Of a stretch of DNA of 64,000 nucleotides, positions 35,235 to 46,742 are shown one piece after another. Location: positions 267,266 to 331,265 of the forward strand of contig NMRB01000317.1 of NCBI GenBank assembly GCA_002633025.1. Reading direction: 5' to 3'. Under the pieces are notes generated by a model. That model was not told where the DNA came from, searched no databases, and was given only the letters and a program-made list of their open reading frames with translations. Position 1 is the stretch's first letter. Each line of letters starts with the position of its first letter. Source of the stretch: Notospermus geniculatus. Its lineage: Eukaryota; Nemertea; Pilidiophora; Heteronemertea; Lineidae. The translations under genes and the position numbers were made by a program.

Positions 35235-38200
35235 TCTGTTTCTTTGTATTTGCAACATGGTTGCGCTCCTTATGATTGATTTAGATTGTCAGAATGAGAA
35301 GGTGCTTATAATAATGTCAAGAATGAATGAGTCGCCTACAGGTGTAAAGTGGCTCAATGTTCCTGTTTCTCAGTGCGTCCCCTATTGAAAAGTCGTGGTC
35401 TCTCTCGCTGTCTATTGTATGGTAACATTGGGATATGGGGAGTGGTGGAAAACGTTACACCAGTAATGCTTCATTTATACCTACGGCGATTGATAAATTT
35501 GAATTCAAATTGCTGATGTAAAATTTGTCCAAATAATGTTGTATCATTCTTCCATGTTCTGCTTACAGAGTGCATGTATTGATATGCCTTCCAAACAGTT
35601 GCCATAGAGACTTAGAACAGAGACTCATCAATTGCATCCTCTGTTGGTTACCATGGAAACAGACAGGCCAGATATTCCCTCTGGCGTGATTGCTCAAATG
35701 CTTATCCATCCAGTGTACACCCATTGCATATCTGTGCTGTTGTGTTCTGTTGACATACTTCCTATAGATTCTTGCCCAATACATATCTCAACAATTGCAC
35801 TGTGCAACCAATGTCGTATCGTTTACTGAGGTATCAGAAAACCAAGTCATCTTCTAGTGGTACTAGTAAATTTCCCACTGGACGTAACGCAACTGTAAGG
35901 TTGTAAAGAGCTATAGACAGACTGTATGAAATAATCATAGGCACCTGGTTGACTGGTCCTCGTATCTCAGCTTCTGGATATATTTACAGCCCCAAGTCTA
36001 AAGAACGTCCATCCATACATTACATGTATAATTTGTACTGATTGTTGTTTTCAAGAAGCATTTGCTGTGCAGTTGTATTGAAGAACATGGTAATGTTCAC
36101 TTCGTGCATTCTCTGCCCTCCATTTGTTGCATTGCTAGACAAATAATCTAATTTATTTGGATTCATTTAAAATGTGTGCAACTCACTTGCTTCATTCAAT
36201 GAAAATGGCTTTCTGAGGGGTCTTCATGTATACTTTAGTAATTGCTTGCCTGGAGATTAGTACTAGTAGCCTGGGGCTGAGGCATGGTCTACAAAGGGAA
36301 GGTATTTCCGTATCATTTTGAACTTTGATTGAGCTAATCATGAAATCTATTCAAGCTGATGGCCATCCCCTTTGAAAGATAATATGATTCCCAGCAAGTC
36401 TGAAAGTCTGTTTTCTATGAGGAATGAAATGATTTTTTTATCAATATGATCAGTATTTTCTCTCATTTTTCCATCCATTGGCCACCGTCCCATGCACTGA
36501 CAAAGGCTATTTTACTTTTTATGTAGCCAAGGTCATGCTATCCGATGCACTGTATACAATTATTGTATGGTATTTCATGATAATAAATTTATTTATTGTA
36601 TAATATTTTAGTTACCTGGTAATTGTAATTTTCAGGAGCTGCCACTGCTTCAAGTATGGCTGGTTAAGAGGAGAGGATCAAGTGTATGTGTATACATGTG
36701 AGCAATAGGCCTACACACGACTCATACATCATGGTGACAGTTTCTAGTTGCTTCCTGCATGACACTTCATGTACATGTACTTCAACTGGGTGCCCCAGAA
36801 AAAGTGTCCTTTGTATGTACCATAGGTTAACATTGGAAATGCTATTGTTCGCTATTTTCTGGGCCATCCTGTAGTGCTATGGCTGTATGTCGTTTTGCCT
36901 TCTTGCAGTGTCATCCTGAACCCCATTATATTTGTGGGAACCAATCTACAACAAATGAGAACTTGCTCATTCTAGCAGGGTTGAAAATTTGGCCAGAGTA
37001 GGAACCCATTTATTGGTCTGTTCCAGTACAGTTGTGAGGAAATAAAGCCTGTCCACTGGAATGTTTATTGCACGGCCTTTGGTCTTCTTCCTACATGTAA
37101 ATTCATTTATCAGACATGCCAGTACACATCTGATTACCAAGTTGTGCATGTCAATCTGGTAGGGTATCATTAGCATAAGCTAACAGAAGTGAAGTAGCTA
37201 ACAATGAGCAGTTCGATGCATTCTGATCAGTCTTTATTTTAAAAAGAAAACCATGTCCAGGCGAACAGTAAGCATGTTACTAGTGTAACTTGTGACAAGA
37301 GTACAAAATTATAAATGCGAACGTTGATTATATATACACTTAATTATTACTGTAGTCCACTTAGACAAACACAACAGTTCAAAACTTCCTTAACCACCCG
37401 GTGCAAAGTATTTCTTGGAAGGGGGACCCTTCCGAGAAATACTTTGCACAGTTTTTCACATCAATCAGCTGAACATTCTCGTTTGAACAATTACCGTACC
37501 GGTATATTACCCTCTACTCGCTCACTGGGGAGATTAAGAACGTTTTTTTGAACCCCAAACCTTTTCAGTTGTAAATGACTTGCCGCAACCATGTACACCC
37601 TACATATCTACATGCAAGTTTATCCCAAAAGCATTTTGTGACCCTCTATCGCAACATTCACCCGATTCACTACCGAATGATCTGGTGGCAGATACATGTG
37701 CTTTGCAAAAGCTTTTTGAACATGCGGCAAAAGACAACATAAAGACATCTCTAAATCACTATACACTTTCTGAAATAGTTCATGTAGCACTCGACCAAGA
37801 AAATGCTCTGCTGGCATAACTACTGCTGATTAAGTTGCATTCAGTAGGCCTTAGTAACAGCAGGCCTCGATGGGTTTTTGCCGCCCCTCAATATTCACAG
37901 ACATTATAGTGAGTACATGACCATTGCAGCCCGGTATCCTTCAAGATGCTGCTGTTGTCATGAGACAGAAAGGAATGTTCATTGTTCAAAAGGACTACCT
38001 GCAATTCAATAACACTCATGATAGCCAGAACTATTTTTAGCTGACCTGAATAGAATGGAGCCTCCAGTCACAGCAGATACTGTCTGAATACAGGATATGC
38101 GCTGATGTACACCAGCACTGAGCAGGTGAATGACTAAGAGAACTCTGTATGGGAATTGTGTACATGTAGTTGCTGAAAAACACGAGTGTCTCAGCTCAGA

Positions 38201-39112
38201 TCAATACAGCAGATGAACTGAAGTTGATGAGAACATGCCCAAGATCACTGTCTTAAACTCTTTACCACCATTGGTCCACAATCATGGGGAATGTAGTCAC
38301 ACGATACGAGGGGCTTTTAACCCTTGATTAGTCAGGATGACATACCGTAAATCCCAAAATATCTATGTCTCTAAACAAGTTTTTTCAATTAGCGTCTGTG
38401 ACCAGGAAACTTCATAATATCATATCACATCATATCAATTACATGTAATTCACATGTAATTCGTACCATATCTCATAAGACTGGATATTTGGTCTCATAT
38501 TATCGTACCTAATGTAAAATAACTACAATTAGACTCATACTGAGTTCAGAACAAATACAACACATCAGATTTTGTCCCCACACGGTAAAGTACTCCTAAC
38601 ACCATAGTACATATATACAGCAAAAACAACTGCAACTTTCTTAATATTCAATAAATGCAGAAAATTCACTAGATCGGTATATACATGGATACGATGTACA
38701 AGTAAGATTTACTTGAACATGATAAAATAAAACTGAAATGTACAGCAAAATGAAAAACATTGTAATTCGCAATTTTTTAAATGGGTAACAAATAAGTACT
38801 CCATTTATCCTTTTTATGGAAATTTCTATCATTTCGCCAAGCATAATGATAAATGTGGCTTGTACTACATGTAGAAGGCTTAGTATTAACTTGATTGAAT
38901 TCTGTAATGAACTGTTGGATACACATGTCACTTTGGACAATTGGCATGATGAAAACATGCTGACCTCATCAATCTGAAGCCCGACTGTGGACACTCAAAA
39001 TGAATTTCACCAAGAGCAACTACCAGTAGGTACATGTGTTTGTCATTCAAAGGTCAACTAAAATCAAACAGCCATGGTTTTCATTTCTTCGAACAGATGA
39101 GACTGAAAATCT
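35235..39112. other. Intergenic: probable EPB41L4A 3' UTR, then no recognised gene
   Basis: AATAAA at 36582-36587 could end the EPB41L4A transcript of copy 2. Beyond it I see no conserved coding exon. A 79-codon open frame at 37580-37819 resembles nothing I know. The part just below 39113 is probably the 3' UTR of the zinc-finger gene. Confidence 0.4.
37401..37449. repeat. Short perfect-stem palindrome
   Basis: GTGCAAAGTATTTCTTGGAA is followed within a few bases by its mirror ending AGAAATACTTTGCAC, giving a ~22-bp stem with a very short loop. Confidence 0.75.
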
Positions 39113-42100
39113 TCATAGGGAATCATTAGTGGTGGGTGATTTTTTAGTTGGCATTACATTAGCACGTTTTGAGCGGATGAATGCCATACCGTGGGTTCTC
39201 ATGTGATTCTTAAGTCGTGCTTCATCTTCAAATTCCCGGTAGCAAACTTTACACTCCAGAGGATTAGATGCTGGGGAAAGCGACAACTTGTCTTGACCTT
39301 CCGACTCCCCAACAACATCAACATGCAATGCTGAATCGGTGAAAACTGGGACTGTGCTTCCCAACTCAGAAATATATTTCTGATAATCTTTGATCTTGTG
39401 CACAATGAAGAGATGCTTGCGAAGTGATGGTTCAACAATGAAGGACATTCCACATTCAAGACACTGGATACCATCCTTCGCATTCTTATGTTGTGTTATG
39501 TGTTTATGAAACTCCTTGCGGTCATCAACAGAAAATTTGCACTTTGCGCAGTTATACACACTATCACCTTCTACCTTCAGACGTTTGATGGGTGCTCCAG
39601 TTGCAGCAGAATTTGCCTCTTGCTCTTCTGGTGAACGTATCTTTCCAGAGTCATCGGTGACCTCCTCCTTCTGAGGAGTAGACTCTCCCTCCTCGGCACC
39701 ACCAACAGCAGCGAGGGCTTTCGTCATTTTGGAATAATCAATCTGGTTCTTCGAAATCTTGTGTTCCTTCTGGAGGTGCTTCTCTAGCAGGTGGCGCTTA
39801 CCGAACCCTTTGGTCACTTTCTCATCCTGGCAGATCCAACACATGTACATTGGCTTCTTCCCAGTGCCCTTGTGGGCCTCCTCAATGTGTTGTTCAAGGT
39901 TGGCCTTTTCGTCATATGTAAGTCCACACAGCAGACAAGCAAACTGCTGCAATACAGAGATACTGTGAAGGTCCTGCATATGCTTCTGTAACTCATCTTG
40001 ACAAAAGAACGTTTCGTCGCAGATCTCACATGTGTACATATTGACCTGGGTGTTTGCACAATCCATCCCTTTCTTGATGCGGAAGCAAATCCTTGTGTGC
40101 TGTACCTGGGCCATTTTGTTGTTGAACACCTCAGAGCAAAGAAGACAGATAAACTTGCCTTCTTTCTCATGGACCCTTCGATGTTTGAACAAACTGTCGC
40201 GATAATAGTACTGGGAGTGACAGATCGGGCATTCATACGGTGCGTACTGTCCTTTGATGGAAACAGAGGTCTCAGATTCTGAGAGACCATCAGGTGAGAC
40301 AGGCGACAACAGACCACTACTGGAGGGCTGATTTGCAGAACCTGCAGCTGTTTCGGAAACTGCTGAAGACAAGCTATACTTGGGTCCACTACTCCTTGCC
40401 ACCAACTTTTTCTTCTTTTGTCCTCCAACATGGTCTTTTTCCTTCAATTCAGAACAGCTTTTTGTAACTTTGCTTTTCTCTGGAGGTGAAACCATAGCCC
40501 TCTGTTGCGCTTTCTTCCTGTGGGAGTCTGCATGAGCAGCACCGGTGGTAATTTGAACAGGAGAATCCGTTGGATCAAGTGTTCTTTTCTGCAACATCAC
40601 TGTTGTATGAGCACTCCAAACGTGGTCATTCAGGGTCTTGAAGGAGCCAAGTTTCACCATACAAAATGGGCAGACAAATCGATATTTCAGTGACTTTTCA
40701 ATCTCCTCAAAATGCCAACTCATATGGGTTGTCAGAAGTGCACTCTGGTGGAATACTGTGTTGCAAAGAGGACACTTATGGATCATAAGTTGAGGAGATT
40801 GAATGGCATCTTCTTTTGCATGTGTTGCAACAGTGTGTCCGTAAAGACCAGCTTCAGATTTAAATGCCATAGGACAGCATTTACACTTATGATAAGTATC
40901 ACTATGATTCATTAAATGCCGTTTAAAAGCAGCACGATCATTGAACCGCTTGCACACTTCAGGTTTGTAGAACTGACGGCAGACAGGACATGTATATACC
41001 ACAGTGCGATAGTAATGGAAGCAATGGTAGCGAGCATGGTCATCTAGTTTACTCTTTGTATCAAAGAGTTCACCACACTCGGGGCAAACATGTGGTGCCC
41101 CATTAGGACCTCTGGACAGACGAGAATGAGCTGCCAGGGAACAGGCCGTTGGTAGGATCAAACCACATCTGTTACATTCATGCTTTGAATTTGAAGGCAG
41201 CTCCCAATTATTTGACCAGTGTTTCAAGAATTCTTCCTTTGTTTTGAAGGTGGAAGAACATTCCCAACAGTACCTGCCAACAACTTCAGGATTATAGACC
41301 TCATCATGGCTGGAAGTTGCTACAAGTTGATTTTGAGTTTCACACGACGACTCAGCAGTTGGCTGGTCAGCTGCTTTTCCAGCAGACCCTACCTCAGGGC
41401 TAGGAGCACCAACACTGTTTGAAGTACCAGTAGTGGCCTGCTTTTCTGACAGACCAAGATTTAGATCAAAATCAGGTGAAAAGACTAAAAGGTCATCAAG
41501 CCCTTCCTTTATCACGTCAAAACTCAGCGACTCAAAATGAAAATTTGCTGTATCAATTTTCATGTCATCACCTGCGGACAAGTGGTCTTGGATATGCCGG
41601 TGAAAAGCACACTTGTTATAAAACACAATCTCTGTTTTGCATACGCTACAATCAAACTTCAAAAACAGGCTACGCCGCTTCATGTGACACTCGAGACTGG
41701 TCTCGAACAAGAATGTATCATCACATACAGTGCAGGTAAACTGAATGTCTGGTATGTTCAGGTGAGCTGGAGGCTTGGTTGGCTTGTACGTCGGCAATGG
41801 ATTTGCCTTTGCCAAAAGAGTAGGTATACTCAGTATCACTGAACCCGACTCCTTGGCATTTGTCTGGCTGTCTGAGTTGGGTTTCATCGTTAACTGGACA
41901 AGTGACACTGACTTGCGAGCTGTTGCACGAGGCTTCTTACAGGCAGGTTCGACTTGCTGTTGCATGGTATTATTCACGTTCACATTACATGTAGGGCCAT
42001 TTGAATCTACAAGAGATCCATGGCCAGAATTTAAAGAGGTTCCACTAGAATTCAAAGGGACATTTGAATTCACAGACAAGACACACTGCAAAGAAGGAAT

Positions 42101-42589
42101 ACTAGAATTCACGGATGAACAAGAAGAATTCAAAGCAGGATCACTTAAGTTAAAAGATTGATAATTCTGTCCATCTTCTGCACTCATGTAAGAAAACGCC
42201 CTTGAATCACCACGTGGCCTTGCCTTAGGCCTCCGCTGGGAAACACTTTTTCGACTGGTTGCAGGTTGTTTTGTCTTCCTTGGTGGGATATTGTTCCATA
42301 TTGGTGAATTCCTGGCAACTTGAGAGACCCCAGAGAATCCTTGAACGGCTTTAGGTTGGCTGGCCATTCTGGGAGCAGCATTAGGCGACAACAACGGATA
42401 AGGTGGGCTACTTGGACTGGTATTGACCTGATCTTTTCCACTGGCTTGACTGACAGTTAAAATGACTGGAGTACTGGTAGCTGTACTAACTTGACTTGGG
42501 GTCTTCGGCTGTTTTTCATCTGCTAACATGGTTGCCATATCTGGCATATCATATGCCGCCAAAAGGTCATCGAAGCCATCTGTTGCCAT
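39113..42589 (-). CDS. Multi-C2H2 zinc-finger protein, ZNF592/ZNF687/ZNF532 family
   Basis: A single 1158-aa coding exon. The N-terminus (MATDGFDDLLAAYDMPDMA) matches the characteristic FDDLLAAFDIPD start of vertebrate ZNF592, ZNF687 and ZNF532, the Z3 proteins that work with ZMYND8 in chromatin regulation. After a Ser/Pro-rich segment (about 30-260) come roughly sixteen C2H2 fingers, some with irregular spacing (for example CPVC, then a long insert before HLMNH). The C-terminal finger ends HMRTHGMAFIRSKR. A minus-strand acceptor (TTCATTTCAG) lies 18 bases before the ATG, so an upstream noncoding exon is likely. It probably represents the pre-duplication single copy of the family, so no vertebrate symbol is assigned. 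It is head to head with the JmjC gene. Confidence 0.88.
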   Translation of the reverse strand: MATDGFDDLLAAYDMPDMATMLADEKQPKTPSQVSTATSTPVILTVSQASGKDQVNTSPSSPPYPLLSPNAAPRMASQPKAVQGFSGVSQVARNSPIWNNIPPRKTKQPATSRKSVSQRRPKARPRGDSRAFSYMSAEDGQNYQSFNLSDPALNSSCSSVNSSIPSLQCVLSVNSNVPLNSSGTSLNSGHGSLVDSNGPTCNVNVNNTMQQQVEPACKKPRATARKSVSLVQLTMKPNSDSQTNAKESGSVILSIPTLLAKANPLPTYKPTKPPAHLNIPDIQFTCTVCDDTFLFETSLECHMKRRSLFLKFDCSVCKTEIVFYNKCAFHRHIQDHLSAGDDMKIDTANFHFESLSFDVIKEGLDDLLVFSPDFDLNLGLSEKQATTGTSNSVGAPSPEVGSAGKAADQPTAESSCETQNQLVATSSHDEVYNPEVVGRYCWECSSTFKTKEEFLKHWSNNWELPSNSKHECNRCGLILPTACSLAAHSRLSRGPNGAPHVCPECGELFDTKSKLDDHARYHCFHYYRTVVYTCPVCRQFYKPEVCKRFNDRAAFKRHLMNHSDTYHKCKCCPMAFKSEAGLYGHTVATHAKEDAIQSPQLMIHKCPLCNTVFHQSALLTTHMSWHFEEIEKSLKYRFVCPFCMVKLGSFKTLNDHVWSAHTTVMLQKRTLDPTDSPVQITTGAAHADSHRKKAQQRAMVSPPEKSKVTKSCSELKEKDHVGGQKKKKLVARSSGPKYSLSSAVSETAAGSANQPSSSGLLSPVSPDGLSESETSVSIKGQYAPYECPICHSQYYYRDSLFKHRRVHEKEGKFICLLCSEVFNNKMAQVQHTRICFRIKKGMDCANTQVNMYTCEICDETFFCQDELQKHMQDLHSISVLQQFACLLCGLTYDEKANLEQHIEEAHKGTGKKPMYMCWICQDEKVTKGFGKRHLLEKHLQKEHKISKNQIDYSKMTKALAAVGGAEEGESTPQKEEVTDDSGKIRSPEEQEANSAATGAPIKRLKVEGDSVYNCAKCKFSVDDRKEFHKHITQHKNAKDGIQCLECGMSFIVEPSLRKHLFIVHKIKDYQKYISELGSTVPVFTDSALHVDVVGESEGQDKLSLSPASNPLECKVCYREFEDEARLKNHMRTHGMAFIRSKRANVMPTKKSPTTNDSL

Positions 42590-43672
42590 CTTATCAAGTC
42601 ATTTAAACTGAAATGAAGATGAAAGAACATTTGAATAGCAGACCAAAACTGGTTATAGGCCTAATTTTTATCTACCCCTGACCTCTTCACAGCTAAAAAT
42701 CTGTATAAGGTACCGGTAACAGTTTTCGACTTTGAGAGGTTTTCCAGCCAATTAGTTGTCAGGCCTACAATAGGCTACATCGAATCGACGGATTTTCTGG
42801 ATTCCACGTATAGGCCCTAAAGTATCGGTAGGCCTACACTGTACGTACTGTACCGGTACTGTACTCTTGTATTAGTTAGTAGGCCCTAGGCCTATTATGA
42901 AATGATCTGTATGTCAAAACGACATGGCCCCATCACCGGCAGTACGTTACAGCCACAATGGAACAGCGCTTTAAACATAACCCGCAGCTATATGGATCAT
43001 CACACTCACAGTCCCAAGGCCTTGCAAGCCAGTCAGAGCTCTGTGTGTGCTGCTAGACATTACAGTAAACATGGACATGGTCATGGATGGTATGCCCAAC
43101 AAAGATAGCTCAGTTTTGAACAGCATTTGCAAGAATAACATAAAACTTCAATTGAGAATCTTACTTTATTATTCATTGTAATTCAATAATGAATACCTAC
43201 CATCACATTGACATGAAATTCGATTAATATTACAATAAATTGGGTGGTTTTTCTCGCCCTGTGTCTTCCTTAATTTGTGTATGACATGTGGGCATTGCCA
43301 GAGTAATGGGCGATCACGTGACCCGCAAGGTTCTCCGATCCCACAATCCCTCAAATAGGGTCAAGGTCACACATCCATCGATGCTGTGAATATGTTTCAT
43401 CCTCCCATTTAAATCGCGTTATTTCCCTTTTGGAAGAGATTTCAGCGTATTTGGGGCGTGGAAGTTGTAAAAATGTTCATCGAGTTGCGCAGGAACACAG
43501 CATTATATGGTCGTCGTGGTTGAATTGCAAGAAAATGCCGGCTGAATTGGGAATTTTCTGCTGGTTGTCATGAGAGACACTGTTGTAACATCTCCATTCA
43601 TGTCCATGCCGGCATGGCCATGCACTGCCGCTGTGACGTCACATCATGATATATTGGAAGTGGGCGTGGCAA
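42590..43672. promoter_or_regulatory. Divergent upstream region of the ZNF and JmjC genes
   Basis: About 1.1 kb between two outward-facing start codons; it should contain both promoters and the ZNF leader exon. ACCGGTAC words and GGCCTA repeats occur at 42710-42900. No specific factor site is strong enough to name. Confidence 0.4.
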
Positions 43673-46457
43673 ATGCGACTTGTCATAATTTCAATATTTT
43701 TATTCAATTCTACATGTATGTGCAGCGAAGAAAATCAACATGCTCAAGTTTTTTCGGTGTCCGAGTCCGATGTATCGGTACCAATTGGACACCTTGAACC
43801 GCTTGGCGCTGCCCAGTCTAGCAAGATCTCAAATTTGACATCAACTAACATACTGCCTGACCCAATCTTGTTTTACAAAAATCACGTCACAGAGGGAGTG
43901 CCAGTTGTCTTTTTAAATGTTGGAATCGCTATCCCTGCATTGCAGCTGTGGAAAGATGACTATTTGCGGTTAGTATTGTGGATGAATATTGATTTTGTTT
44001 ACCGGTACCGTAGAATGGCTGTTACTAAAACACATGTTCAAGTGTGAATTCTTTCCAACTATGCCAAATGTACACAAGCAGCCCTCTGTCATGTCTGTAT
44101 TGGAAACTGATGGCATGCTGTGATGATGTAAAATGTATCACCTTGCACCAGTGAAACTACTGTACTGTAAACAATGTCTGATGTCTTCTAGGCTTTCATC
44201 TTCCAGTAAAAATTATGGTAACCTTTCTGTGAATGTTGAAGTGAGCAAGAAGGAAAATAGAGCGACCCCTCCAAAGACGATGGTGATGAAGGAATTCTTG
44301 GATCAGTACCAGAAGGAAGATCTCTACATGGTACATCACATAACTGGGGATATGATAGGCAAGTGCATGTTGGGAATTGCTCAGTAGCTCTATTCCTTGT
44401 AATTTACAACCATTGAACTGTGTCCATAGCATATGGAATTGACCTTAATTTTTTTCTTTGCTGAATAGGTGAAATCTCTCTACCAAGGCATCTTCAGTGT
44501 GGAGGATTTCAAAAGATGCTTGTTGAATCTGTTCTGTGGTTAAGTAGTGGTGGGACCAGATCTGTCCTGCATAATGATGAGTTTAACAACTTCAACTGCC
44601 TTCTTGAAGGAAGGAAGGATATAATCCTGATAGACAAGGTGAGTTAATGATTAAAAGCAGTAAGTGTGAGTGTATTCTTTGAAATCAGGAAAAAGTACAT
44701 ACCCGGTAATAACACCATTTTTTGTAGATCAACTTGAGTATATTGGGACGAGCTTTCGACACTACCGTGCCTTCATCAGGTCTCAAAAGTGTATTCTTTG
44801 ATTGATCCTCCAGAGATGTGGAAATACGATGTGGTAAAAAATGAGAACTTAGAGAAGTGACTGAAAGATTGTATCTCGTCACTGAAGTTTACAAATGTGG
44901 TCTTTGCTTTCTTTTCAGACGTACAGGAATCAAGTTGAAGAACATGGCTTTATTCAACAAGGTCACTATAGCCTTGTTGATGTCGATAAGGTGGACATGT
45001 ACAAGTTTCCTGGATTGAGAGAAGTGACCTATTACTCTGTGACTTTACATCCAGGAGACTGCATTTATATACCAGCTCAGTGAGTAAAAGATGTGTCAAG
45101 TGTTTCCTTCAGTTCTGATGCCTGAGGTTACTCACTTATTACATTTATGTGTCACTGTATCATTTTCAGGTGGTATCACCAGGTCCGGTCTCATGGAACC
45201 AGGAATATGGCTTTCAACATCTGGTTTGCCCAGCTGCTAAGGTTTGAAGCTGATGACTGTGACAAAGCTGGGGCCTTACCCGACTTCAGAAGTTTGAAGG
45301 ACTACGAATTCACAGGACATATCGAACAAATGAGGTGAGGAAGATGTGTAGGCCTACATGTATGTTGAATTTGCTTGCTTGCTACTTCCAGGGTTCTCCA
45401 CTAGTGTAACAACGGGCACGGCGCCCGTTCTAAAACGCAGGATTGACCTCAGCGCCCGGTCAAAAATCCGCCACCCAGTCAAAAAAAATCGCCGCCTGGT
45501 CAAAATTATTCACTTTAAATAACACTGAGGTTTTCAAAGCACCGATGCGAGCTAGATTTGCATTCTGAAATGCCGTGAAATCGCATTTCAGGGCTTTGAG
45601 ATTTCAAATTTTTCTCGTTGAGGCCCCCGGACCCCCCGCTGAGGACGCACGTGTGGCAGCAACTTCCGATATCAGTAACTGTGTGACGTCACCAGCGCCC
45701 GGTCTGTTTCAAACCCTGTGGAGAACCCTGTAGTCCTAAAAACTCTTTTACGTCTTAGTCTTTTGAATCATTCATTCTCCTCGCTGGAGATGGCACATAG
45801 TTGGCCCAACTTAGGAGAGGGGTGGCTTGGGGAAGATGATGACCCATCTCAACCAATGATGTTGAGCAAAATTTGACGCTGGCATTCCAGGAAAGAAAAA
45901 TATCAAACATTCTCATTCCCTTTGATTTCAGGGCTAGCATGCTAGAAGGGTTTGCTCCCCTTGACGTTGTCTTGCTAAAAGACTGTTTAAGGCTGTGGCA
46001 AGAAAAGTTAAAGGACGATGACATTGTCAAGGAGGTAAATATGGCCAGAAATCATTCTCTGCAGTGGATCCTCATTTCTTGTTTCAGAACTTGGTGGTGC
46101 ACTTTCTTGCAGACTTTTGCAGTTGCATGCAGACAAGACGAAATGATGAACAAGTGGGCCATTAACATAATAGAAAGGATCTAAAATTTCATATCCTTCC
46201 TTCTGTTCTAGGTTCAATAAACAATGGCTCACAGTTTTTTCTTCGTGACCTTATTTTTCCAGGTGTTCCAGCTTATTGACGAAGATGATAATGGGATTCT
46301 CTCTTGGCACGAACTTTATAACTTCGATGTGCTGGAAGTTGCAAGAAAATTCCCCAGGCTGTTTACACCTTTAAGTGAAGAGAATCATCATACAACCCAT
46401 AGTTCACACGAGAGCGGACATAGTGTGACATTGAATATGCCACGGGAAGAACTTTGA
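43673..46457 (+). CDS. Secretory-pathway JmjC/cupin-like protein with EF-hand
   Basis: Probably an Fe(II)/2-oxoglutarate-dependent protein hydroxylase; the substrate is unknown. Exons: 43673-43968, 44192-44358, 44469-44638, 44919-45079, 45170-45334, 45932-46034, 46263-46457 (1257 nt, 418 aa). The start MRLVIISIFLFNSTCMC is a signal peptide, and an in-frame upstream ATG at 43646 is possible. The cupin/JmjC motif HxD is H189-N-D191 (LHNDEF), with the distal His H268 in PAQWYHQV. A canonical EF-hand loop DEDDNGILSWHE spans 360-371. The protein ends PREEL, a KDEL-like ER retention tail. Intron 2 uses a GC donor (ATAG|GCAAGT). It resembles JMJD-type cupin_8 proteins, but I cannot assign a specific orthologue. 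The next gene starts 286 bp downstream. Confidence 0.82.
44754..44779 (-). other. CTGATGAAG-stem-CGAAA motif (hammerhead-like core?)
   Basis: On the minus strand CTGATGAA is followed by a 5-bp stem (GGCAC/GTGTC, loop GGTA) and GAAA. The order resembles a hammerhead ribozyme core, but one extra A precedes the stem and no convincing stems I and III were identified. It lies in intron 3 of the JmjC gene and is probably part of an old retroelement fragment. Confidence 0.3.
45389..45730. mobile_element. hAT-like MITE in JmjC gene intron 5
   Basis: CAGGGTTCTCCAC on the left mirrors GTGGAGAACCCTG on the right. The interior contains repeated GCGCCCGGTC/CGCCTGGTC phrases. No ORF. Confidence 0.75.
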
Positions 46458-46742
46458 TTTGATGATGATGATGATGATGATGGTGTTTATCTTTTGATCT
46501 GTATCTGGGCCTTACGGTACGTTCCATTGATTTATATTCCTCCACTGAAACAATGTGTGAACAATGTGTGAACTGTGATGGACAACCAATTGTTCTGTTT
46601 CAGAGGCTAGTTTGGCTGTAGTCTGATAGATAATCAATACTAGATTAGAACAGCTGACATCTGTTTCATGGGACAATATTACATGCGACTGGAATTCGTT
46701 TTGGGTTAATGCTGTGTGGTGTTACGCTGACTTAAACAAGAC
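46458..46742. other. Short intergenic gap with (GAT)n microsatellite
   Basis: A GATGATGATGATGATGATGA run at about 46460-46480 directly follows the JmjC stop. The JmjC 3' UTR and the cyclophilin promoter must both fit in 285 bp. Confidence 0.6.

Noticed and set aside
37580-37819. 79-codon open frame as a small gene
   Set aside because: No similarity recognised, and the opposite strand is equally open over the same bases.
40000-42200. Plus-strand and alternate-frame open frames across the zinc-finger gene
   Set aside because: They are by-products of the long conserved minus-strand exon and contain no domains of their own.
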